A stretch of DNA of 6,408 nt from DATARH01 sp036273175 (GTDB taxonomy: Bacteria; Pseudomonadota; Alphaproteobacteria; ATCC43930; CGMCC-115725): contig DASUIE010000349.1 in NCBI GenBank assembly GCA_036273175.1, forward strand, positions 1-6,408, given 5' to 3'. The notes beneath the pieces were generated by a model. The model did not search any database. It worked only from the letters and a program-made list of their open reading frames with translations, and was not told the origin of the DNA. This document shows positions 1 through 5,631 of the stretch, one piece after another. A program made the position numbers and the translations under genes. Numbering within the stretch: position 1 is the stretch's first letter; every line of letters starts with the position of its first letter.

Positions 1-213
1 ATCGTCTACACCCACCACCAGCTCGAATACCTCGTCGACCAATACGGCGCCGACCACGTGCTGATGGGCACCGACTACCCGGCCGACATGGGCGAAGTCG
101 ACCCGATCGGGTTTGTCGAGGGCGCGAAGAGCCTCGACGACGCGCAGCGCCGCGCCATTCTCGGACGCAACGCCGCGCGGCTCCTCGACATCGCGATCCC
201 CTCCGGCCGCTAA
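1..213 (+). CDS. Amidohydrolase-2 family metal-dependent hydrolase/decarboxylase, 3' end only
   Basis: The frame is open from base 1 and ends at TAA 211-213, giving the last 70 residues of a protein whose start lies upstream of the window. It carries the family's C-terminal signature LMGTDYPADMGE, whose Asp is the metal-binding Asp of the TIM-barrel amidohydrolase-2 family (the ACMSD, gamma-resorcylate decarboxylase and LigI/LigJ relatives). The closing helix ILGRNAARLL follows. These 70 residues match residues 291-360 of the next gene at 50 positions without gaps (my count), so the two are tandem paralogues. The stop is 10 bp before the next start, so they are probably co-transcribed. The reaction cannot be set from this fragment; decarboxylation or hydrolysis of a ring-cleavage intermediate is an inference from the neighbours. 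The gene is cut by the window edge, and nothing suggests it is broken. Confidence 0.9.
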   Translation: MVYTHHQLEYLVDQYGADHVLMGTDYPADMGEVDPIGFVEGAKSLDDAQRRAILGRNAARLLDIAIPSGR

Positions 214-218
214 GGAAA
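212..218 (+). promoter_or_regulatory. Ribosome binding site for the second amidohydrolase
   Basis: AAGGAAA overlaps the TAA stop of the preceding gene and ends 5 bp before ATG 224. It supports this ATG over in-frame codons further upstream, which would run back through the preceding coding sequence. Its overlap with the upstream stop suggests translational coupling. Confidence 0.6.
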
Positions 219-223
219 CAGCC

Positions 224-1321
224 ATGCTCTTCATCTGCCTGCCGGAAGGGGCGCGCATCCCCGGCCGCTTCCCCGGCCCGGCGCATAAGCGCGGCAAATG
301 GTTCACCCTCGACATCCACTGTCACGTCCGCTGCGACGCCGCGACCAAGATGGTCGAGGGCCACGAGGAAGTGTCCAAGTGGTTTCTCGAAACCCAGGCG
401 AGCCCGAAGAGCCAGGCGCAGAACCGCGCCAACGGGGTGCGCACCGCCGAGCAGGGCTATTCCCCGGAAAAGCGCATCGAGGACATGGATTTGATGGGGA
501 TCGACATCCAGGCGATCTCCCCGGCGCCGCGACAGACCTATTACGGCGCCGACGCCGATCTCGGCCGCGACGTGTCGCGCACGATCAACGACTTTATCGC
601 CGGCATCTGCGGCAAATACCCGGACCGCTTCACCGGGCTCGGCACGGTGCCGTTCCAGGCGCCCGAGCTGGCGGTGAAGGAGCTGGAGCGGTGCCGCAAC
701 GAGCTCGGCTTCCGCGGCATCGAGATCATGACGCATGTCGCCGGGCAGGACCTGTCCGACCCGAAATTCCGCCCGATCTTCGCCCGCGCCGAGGAGCTCG
801 GCATGCTGCTGTTCATGCACTCGGACGGGTTCACCGAGGCGGGCCGGTTCCGCGAGCACTACCTCGCCAACGTCATCGGCAACCCGCTCGACACGACGAT
901 CGCGACCCACCACCTGATCTTTGGCGGCGTCCTGCGCGACCACCCGAACCTCAAACTGTGCCTGTCGCATGGCGGCGGCTACCTGCCCGCCTATTCCGGC
1001 CGCATCGACCACGGCGCCTCGGCGCGGCCGGATTGCTGCGAGCACCTGCGCGAGATGCCGACCGCCTATCTGAAACGGCTTTACTTCGACGCGCTGGTCT
1101 ACACCACGCACCAGCTCGAGTACCTGGTGAAGGTGTTTGGTGTCGATCACATCCTTATGGGTACCGATTATCCGGCCGATATGGGCGAGATCGACCCGAT
1201 CGGTCATATTGAAAGCGCCAAGTCGCTCAACGACACTGAACGGGCCGCGATTTTGGGCCGCAACGCGGCGCGGCTCCTTAACATTCCCGTTCCCACAAAT
1301 CGGAGGCGTTCGCATGGCTGA
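224..1321 (+). CDS. Amidohydrolase-2 family protein (ACMSD-like metal-dependent decarboxylase/hydrolase)
   Basis: A complete 365-residue TIM-barrel metal hydrolase of the amidohydrolase-2 family. Visible metal and catalytic candidates are H32 and H34 in the HxH motif (LDIHCH), H199 (LFMHSDG), H249 (LSHGGGYLPAYSGR) and D315 (MGTDYPAD). Their spacing closely matches the zinc ligands and catalytic His of ACMSD as I recall them (H9, H11, H177, H228, D294), so an active, probably zinc-dependent, cytoplasmic enzyme is likely. Characterised relatives decarboxylate, hydrate or hydrolyse aromatic acids and ring-cleavage products (ACMSD, gamma-resorcylate decarboxylase, LigW, LigI, LigJ); which reaction applies here is unknown. 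There is no signal peptide. The start follows an AGGA-type site just after the previous gene's stop. The last residues run 5 beyond the paralogue's end and overlap the next gene by 8 bp. The final 55 or so codons use many more A/T-ending codons than the rest. Confidence 0.9.
   Translation: MLFICLPEGARIPGRFPGPAHKRGKWFTLDIHCHVRCDAATKMVEGHEEVSKWFLETQASPKSQAQNRANGVRTAEQGYSPEKRIEDMDLMGIDIQAISPAPRQTYYGADADLGRDVSRTINDFIAGICGKYPDRFTGLGTVPFQAPELAVKELERCRNELGFRGIEIMTHVAGQDLSDPKFRPIFARAEELGMLLFMHSDGFTEAGRFREHYLANVIGNPLDTTIATHHLIFGGVLRDHPNLKLCLSHGGGYLPAYSGRIDHGASARPDCCEHLREMPTAYLKRLYFDALVYTTHQLEYLVKVFGVDHILMGTDYPADMGEIDPIGHIESAKSLNDTERAAILGRNAARLLNIPVPTNRRRSHG
1302..1306 (+). promoter_or_regulatory. Ribosome binding site for the extradiol dioxygenase gene
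   Basis: GGAGG lies 7 bp before ATG 1314, inside the end of the upstream amidohydrolase gene. It fixes the start at 1314. The earlier in-frame ATG at 1137 lies deep inside the upstream gene and has no such site. Confidence 0.75.
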
Positions 1322-2366
1322 GATTCTGGGTATCGGTTGCACCCACCGGCCGGTCATGCTGCGCCGGAACGAGGACTGGACCGGGATGATGAAGGCCTCG
1401 CTCGCGGACCCCGACATGCCCGAGGCGATGAAGCTGGCCTCCTCCTGGCCGGAGAAGCTGCGCGCCGAGCTCGGGAACGATTGGGGCGCCGCGACCGCCG
1501 CCCGCTACCGCGAAATCTACCGGCGCCATTTCGCCGAGGCGCGCAAGGCGCTCGACGAGTTCAACCCAGACCTGATCGTCATGTGGGGCGACGACCAGTA
1601 CGAAAACTTCAAGGAAGATATCGTCCCGCCCTTTGCCGTTCTCGCCTACGAGGACCAGGACATTCAGCCTTGGGCGCGCCGCCGCTCGCCGGAGAACCCC
1701 TGGAACGAGCCGGCCGACAAGAAATTCCGGGTGCGCGGTCACAAGGAGGCGGGAAAATACCTCGCCAGCAAGCTGATCGAGAGCGGGGTCGACGTCGCCT
1801 ATTCGTACAAGCCGCTGCATCACGAGATGGGCCACGCCTTCGAGAACACGGTGCTGCTGCTCGACGACGACCGCCGCGGCTTCGATTTTCCGCTGGTCCA
1901 GTTTTCGGTGAATTGCTACGGGCGGAGGGTCAATGCGGCCCGCGGGCTGCGCCTGCCGCTGGCGATGAAGGACGACATCCGCACCCTCGACCCGCCGTCG
2001 CCGAACCCGCATCGCTGCATGGAGGTCGGCGCGGCGACCGCGAAGATCATGGCAGAAAGCCCATGGCGCGTCGCGCTGATGGCGTCGTCGAGCTGGTCGC
2101 ACTCGTTTCTTACCGAAAAGCACTGGCAGCTTTGGCCCGATGTCGCGGCCGACCGCGCGCTTTACGAGGCGCTGGAAACGGGCGACTACGCCAAATGGCA
2201 CGGTTACACCACGGACCAGATCGAGGATTCCGGCCAGCACGAGGTGCTGAACTGGTTCTGCCTCCTCGGCGCGATGGAAGCACTCGGCCGCAAGCCGGAC
2301 AAGGCCGAGTTCCTCGAATGCTGGGCCTTTGTGTCACCGGTCGTCTTCGCGCATTACCACGCCTGA
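1314..2366 (+). CDS. LigB-family (class III) extradiol ring-cleavage dioxygenase homologue
   Basis: 350 residues, related to the catalytic LigB/MhpB subunit of class III extradiol dioxygenases, which use non-haem Fe(II) and O2 to open catechol-type rings. Family landmarks are H11 in the first strand (IGCTHRP), the strand-turn WGDDQYENF (residues 91-99) followed by PPF, the HHEMGHAFENT segment (169-179), the acid/base His H263 in SSSWSHSF, and E310 in GQHEVLNWF, which fits the Glu metal ligand. The second His ligand is absent: MhpB-type proteins have GPDHYNGF where this has GDDQYENF, so Q95 replaces His. This may mark a subfamily with an altered metal site or a different reaction. No separate LigA-type small subunit is seen. 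The protein is soluble, without a signal peptide. It overlaps the preceding gene by 8 bp and sits 10 bp before the lactonase gene, fitting a ring-opening step in a shared pathway. Confidence 0.85.
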   Translation: MAEILGIGCTHRPVMLRRNEDWTGMMKASLADPDMPEAMKLASSWPEKLRAELGNDWGAATAARYREIYRRHFAEARKALDEFNPDLIVMWGDDQYENFKEDIVPPFAVLAYEDQDIQPWARRRSPENPWNEPADKKFRVRGHKEAGKYLASKLIESGVDVAYSYKPLHHEMGHAFENTVLLLDDDRRGFDFPLVQFSVNCYGRRVNAARGLRLPLAMKDDIRTLDPPSPNPHRCMEVGAATAKIMAESPWRVALMASSSWSHSFLTEKHWQLWPDVAADRALYEALETGDYAKWHGYTTDQIEDSGQHEVLNWFCLLGAMEALGRKPDKAEFLECWAFVSPVVFAHYHA

Positions 2367-2371
2367 GGAGG
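2366..2371 (+). promoter_or_regulatory. Ribosome binding site for the SMP-30 lactonase gene
   Basis: AGGAGG overlaps the final base of the upstream TGA and lies 5 bp before ATG 2377. This strong site selects ATG 2377. The in-frame GTG at 2371 shares a base with the site itself and is an unlikely start. Confidence 0.8.
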
Positions 2372-2376
2372 TGACG

Positions 2377-3252
2377 ATGACCGCGCTTTCCGACCTCTTC
2401 GAAACTACCGAGGCGACACGGCTCGCCACCGGCTTCACCTTTACCGAGGGGCCGCTCTACCACCCCGACCAGGGGTTCTATTACTTCGTCGATGTGCGCG
2501 AGTCGAAATTCTACCGTATCCGGCCCGGCAGCCCGGCCGAATTGCTGCGCGAAAACACCGGCGACGGCAACGGCACCACCTTCGACCGACAGGGCCGGCT
2601 AGTGCTGTGCGAGGGCGCCAACCGCCGCGTTACCCGCTGGCCGGCGGACGGCAAGTTCGCCTCGCACGAGGTGCTGATCGACCGCTTCGACGGCAAGCGC
2701 CTTTCGCGGCCCAACGACGTCGTGTGCAAGTCCGACGGCAGCTTCTACTTCACCAATCCAGGCCTGCGCATCCCGCTCGCCGAGCGCGAGCTCGACCCGT
2801 CGGCGGTGTACCGCGTGATGCCTGACGGCAAGCCCAGTCACGTCGCCGATTTCGAGTACCCGAACGGCCTCGCCTTCTCGCCCGACGAGCGGGTGCTCTA
2901 CGTCGCCAATACCCGCCACGCCGCCTATATCCACCGCCTGGAGATGGACGGCGCGGGCAACATGGTGCGGCGGAGCATCTTTGCGGACATGTCGTCGGAC
3001 GAGAAGATCGGCGTGCCGGACGGGATGAAGGTCGATGCCGCCGGCCGGGTCTATTGCACCGGCCCCGGCGGCACCTGGATCTATGAGCCCGACGGCACCC
3101 GCATCGGCATCCTCAAGACCCCCGAGGTGCCGGCCAATCTGTGCTTTGGCGGGCCCGACCTGAAGACGCTGTTCTTCACCGCCCACACCTCGGTCTACAC
3201 CCTGCCGATGAAGGTGCCGGGATTGCCGGGGCATTGGTTCAGGCGAAAGTGA
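2377..3252 (+). CDS. SMP-30/gluconolactonase/LRE-like family lactonase
   Basis: 291 residues, the usual length for the SMP-30/gluconolactonase/LRE-like six-bladed beta-propeller family, whose members hydrolyse sugar or other lactones with a divalent metal. The expected metal- and substrate-site residues are present: E24 (TEGPLYHP), R111 and N113 (RPNDVV), N163 (YPNGLAFSPD) and D215 (VPDGMKVD). The late propeller motifs NLCFGG (254-259) and LFFTA (265-269) are also intact, so it should be active. There is no signal peptide, so it is probably cytoplasmic. Its place between a ring-cleavage dioxygenase and a monooxygenase suggests that it opens a lactone formed during aromatic breakdown, but sugar-lactone activity cannot be excluded. 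Its TGA overlaps the GTG start of the next gene by 4 bp (GTGA), a classic coupling arrangement. Confidence 0.88.
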   Translation: MTALSDLFETTEATRLATGFTFTEGPLYHPDQGFYYFVDVRESKFYRIRPGSPAELLRENTGDGNGTTFDRQGRLVLCEGANRRVTRWPADGKFASHEVLIDRFDGKRLSRPNDVVCKSDGSFYFTNPGLRIPLAERELDPSAVYRVMPDGKPSHVADFEYPNGLAFSPDERVLYVANTRHAAYIHRLEMDGAGNMVRRSIFADMSSDEKIGVPDGMKVDAAGRVYCTGPGGTWIYEPDGTRIGILKTPEVPANLCFGGPDLKTLFFTAHTSVYTLPMKVPGLPGHWFRRK

Positions 3253-4157
3253 AGCTCGCCCTCCCCGACCTGATCTCGAACTCGTACTTCCCGGCGCTCG
3301 CCGCGGCGGAGCTGGGGTTTTTCGCGGCCGAGGGGCTCGACGTCACCGCCGAGCTGATCTTTCCGGTCGACCGCTGCTATCAGGCGCTCCGCGACGGCGA
3401 GGTCGATTTCGTCGCCGGCGCCGCGCACGGAGCGCTCGCCGGCTTTTCCGAGTGGCAAGGGGTCAAGCTGCTCGGCGCGCTGGCGCAGGGCATGTACTGG
3501 TTTCTCGTCATGCACAGCGACTTCAAGATCGCGCGCGGCGACCTCTCGGCGCTCAAGGGAAAACGCATCGGCGCGGCGCCCTGGGTCGAGATGGGCCTTC
3601 GTCACCTGCTCGCCGGCGCCGGGCTCGACATTCGCCGCGACGAAATCCGCATCGCGCCGGTGCCGGGCGCCGTCGGGGCCGGCACCAATTTCGGCCTGAC
3701 CGCGGCTAAGGCGCTGGAGAACCGGCAGATCGACGGGTTCTGGGCGAACGGCATGGCGACCGAGATCGCGGTGACCGGCGGTTTCGGCGACATCGTGCTC
3801 GACGTGCGGCGCGGCGACGGCCTGCCCGGCTGCTTCGACTACACCTTCGGTGTGCTGGCGACGACCGCGCGCCTCGCCGAGCGCTCGCCCGAGACCGCCG
3901 ACGCCGCCCGGCGCGCCCTCGTCGCCGCGCAGAACGCGCTGAAGGCGGACGTGTCGCGCGCCACCGAGGCCGCCGCCAGGCGCTTTCCGCCGCGCGAGAC
4001 GGGGCTCATCGCCAACATAATCGCGCGCGACCTGCCCTATTACGATGCGGCGATCGCCCCGGCGCAGCTTGCCGCGGTCAATGCGTTCGCCGAGGCGATG
4101 AGCCTCGTCGACGGCGAGGCATCCTATCCCGACATCGTCTGGCGCGGGGGTGCGTGA
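3249..4157 (+). CDS. NMT1/THI5-like protein with substrate-binding-protein fold, lacking a signal peptide
   Basis: 302 residues from GTG 3249, preceded by a modest AGG at 3241-3243. The sequence resembles the SsuA/TauA/NMT1-THI5 class of periplasmic-binding-protein-like folds: an opening strand then SNSYFPALAAAELGFFAAEG (residues 10-29), the RDGEVDFVAGAAHGAL ligand-loop region (48-63), LKGKRIGAAPW (102-112) starting the second lobe, and LENRQIDGFWANG (156-168). An export signal is missing: the protein begins directly at the first strand of the mature fold, and the in-frame sequence upstream lies inside the lactonase gene, is Arg/Pro-rich and is not signal-like. No ABC permease or ATPase gene is in the window. 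It may therefore be a cytoplasmic ligand binder or an enzyme; signal-less enzymes on this fold include MqnA/MqnD, THI5 and, as I recall, 4,5-dihydroxyphthalate decarboxylase. Automated annotation would probably call it an ABC transporter substrate-binding protein. Confidence 0.82.
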   Translation: MKLALPDLISNSYFPALAAAELGFFAAEGLDVTAELIFPVDRCYQALRDGEVDFVAGAAHGALAGFSEWQGVKLLGALAQGMYWFLVMHSDFKIARGDLSALKGKRIGAAPWVEMGLRHLLAGAGLDIRRDEIRIAPVPGAVGAGTNFGLTAAKALENRQIDGFWANGMATEIAVTGGFGDIVLDVRRGDGLPGCFDYTFGVLATTARLAERSPETADAARRALVAAQNALKADVSRATEAAARRFPPRETGLIANIIARDLPYYDAAIAPAQLAAVNAFAEAMSLVDGEASYPDIVWRGGA

Positions 4158-5620
4158 TGCGGACCGGCGCCGAATACCGCAAGGCGATGCGCGACGGCCG
4201 CCGCGTCTTTGTCATGGGCGAGGGCCGCATCGACGACGTGACCGCCCACCCGGCGACCAAGGCGATGATCGACGAATATGTCGCGTGGTACGACCGCCAC
4301 TTCGACCCGGCCTGGAAGGACATCGTGATGGCCGGCGACGCGCCGGTCAGCTACACGCTGCCGCGGTCGAGCGACGACCTCGTGCGGATGGGCCGGGCCT
4401 ATTCGGCGACGACCTTTCCGACCGCCGGCAACGTCACCCACACCCCGGCCTATGGACATCTGATTTCGATGGGGGTGCTGGTCGCGGCGCACGAACACGG
4501 CCACGCGGAATCGGCCCACCGCGCCAAGGCCTATCGCGAGACGATCGCGACGACGGGCCGCTTCCTGACTTTCTGCGGCGGGGCGGCGCCGCTCGGCATC
4601 CGCCTGCGCGAAGACCCAGCCCAGCGCGCCGCGCTGCGCATCGTGCGCGAGACCGATTCCGGGGTGATCCTCAGCGGCAAGGTCGGGATGCACACGAGCC
4701 CGGCCTATGCCGAGGACGTTTATATCGGCGCGCTCAACGGCGTCATGATCGACGGTCACCCGGCGAGCTTCATCGTGCCGGTCGGCGGCAAGGGCGTGAC
4801 GACGCTGTGCCGCCGCCTCGCCGTGCGCGACCCCAACAGGTTCAACTCGCCGCTGTCGAGCCGCTTCGACGAGCTCGACGGCCAGATGTGGCTCGACGAG
4901 GTGTTCATACCCTGGGAACACGTGTTCCTCGTCGACGCCTCGCCCGAGCCGATCGCGCGCTGGCTCCTCTGGCACCACCTTTACGGCTGGCTGTCGAAGG
5001 CCGAGTTCACCCTCGGCATCGCCTTCGCGCTGACCGACGCGATGGGGCTCAAGGAGCATGACCCGACCGTCGAGTACCTGGTCGATCTGATCGCCGAGGT
5101 GCAGACCGTGCGGAGCTGCCTGACCGCCGCCGAGCGCGACCCCGACTTCACCCCGGAAGGGTACTGCGTCGCCAACTACAAGCACCTGATGCCGGGCGGC
5201 ATCGCGATCTTCCGCGCGCATCAGCGGCTCAGCGAAATATTGCGCGCGCTGCCCGGCTCGTCGCTGGTGGTGGCGCCGTCCGACCGCGACCTCGCCAACC
5301 CAGAGCTCGCCGCCGGGCTCGAGGAATGCTTCGGCGGCGCCGGCTACACGGCGCTGCAGCGGTCGGCGCTGCTGCAGCTCGCCTGGGACCATGTTGCCTC
5401 GGCGCTCGACGGGCGCGAGTCGTCGTTCGAACTGCACGCCAGCGGCGGGATGCAGGCCTGGCGCGGGCGGCTCCGGCGCGGCTTCGACCGCTACAACGAG
5501 CTCGCCAACGGCGTGCTGAAGGCGCTCGACATCCAGATGCCCGAGATCGACCTGAACTCGATCCGCGACAGGCCGCTCGCGCCGCGCCGGGTCAACACCG
5601 CCGCCCCGCCAAAAGCCTGA
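4157..5620 (+). CDS. HpaB/PvcC/TftD-family flavin-dependent monooxygenase (4-hydroxyphenylacetate 3-hydroxylase family)
   Basis: 487 residues, the usual length for the oxygenase part of two-component FADH2-dependent phenol hydroxylases (HpaB, TftD, PvcC), with an acyl-CoA-dehydrogenase-like fold. Landmarks are the N-terminal RTGAEYRKAMRDGRRVFVMG, the flavin-region ILSGKVGMHTSPAYAEDVYI (171-190), and FDELDGQMWLDEVFIPWEHVF (237-257), which corresponds to the family's FDDVFVPWERVF motif. The C-terminal domain is helical. The active site differs from HpaB: the GRTPDY motif reads THTPAY (94-99), giving His95 for Arg while keeping Tyr99, and the expected catalytic His near residue 140 appears to be Cys140. 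The substrate therefore probably differs from 4-hydroxyphenylacetate. The Cys/His cluster ligands of 4-hydroxybutyryl-CoA dehydratase, a family relative, are not evident. ATG 4157 overlaps the preceding TGA by 1 bp; GTG 4154 in the same frame would add one residue. The flavin reductase partner is not in the window. Confidence 0.87.
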   Translation: MRTGAEYRKAMRDGRRVFVMGEGRIDDVTAHPATKAMIDEYVAWYDRHFDPAWKDIVMAGDAPVSYTLPRSSDDLVRMGRAYSATTFPTAGNVTHTPAYGHLISMGVLVAAHEHGHAESAHRAKAYRETIATTGRFLTFCGGAAPLGIRLREDPAQRAALRIVRETDSGVILSGKVGMHTSPAYAEDVYIGALNGVMIDGHPASFIVPVGGKGVTTLCRRLAVRDPNRFNSPLSSRFDELDGQMWLDEVFIPWEHVFLVDASPEPIARWLLWHHLYGWLSKAEFTLGIAFALTDAMGLKEHDPTVEYLVDLIAEVQTVRSCLTAAERDPDFTPEGYCVANYKHLMPGGIAIFRAHQRLSEILRALPGSSLVVAPSDRDLANPELAAGLEECFGGAGYTALQRSALLQLAWDHVASALDGRESSFELHASGGMQAWRGRLRRGFDRYNELANGVLKALDIQMPEIDLNSIRDRPLAPRRVNTAAPPKA

Positions 5621-5621
5621 G

Positions 5622-5626
5622 GGAGG
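5622..5626 (+). promoter_or_regulatory. Ribosome binding site for the opine-dehydrogenase-like gene
   Basis: GGAGG sits in the 11-bp gap after the monooxygenase stop, 5 bp before ATG 5632. It supports that start and the assignment of an open frame running to the window end. Confidence 0.75.
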
Positions 5627-5631
5627 AAGCG

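Noticed and set aside
113..223. N-terminal extension of the second amidohydrolase from an ATG at 113
   Set aside because: This stretch is the out-of-frame coding sequence of the upstream paralogue. The ATG at 224 follows a Shine-Dalgarno site right after that gene's stop.
1278..2240. A 320-codon open frame on the - strand opposite the dioxygenase gene
   Set aside because: Low-complexity Arg/Val/Ala-rich translation with no family resemblance; a shadow of the LigB-like gene.
1337..2374. A 345-codon + strand frame overlapping the dioxygenase gene
   Set aside because: Arg/Pro/Ala-rich out-of-frame translation without motifs, whereas the other frame encodes a clear LigB-family protein with a proper ribosome binding site.
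2367..2376. Possible promoter or terminator in the short gaps between genes
   Set aside because: All gaps are 11 bp or less and are filled by ribosome binding sites; no hairpin plus T-run or promoter boxes fit.
3141..3248. Upstream in-frame extension of the binding-protein-fold gene as a possible signal peptide
   Set aside because: It lies inside the lactonase gene, its translation is Arg/Pro/His-rich with no hydrophobic core typical of a signal, and GTG 3249 forms a standard GTGA overlap.
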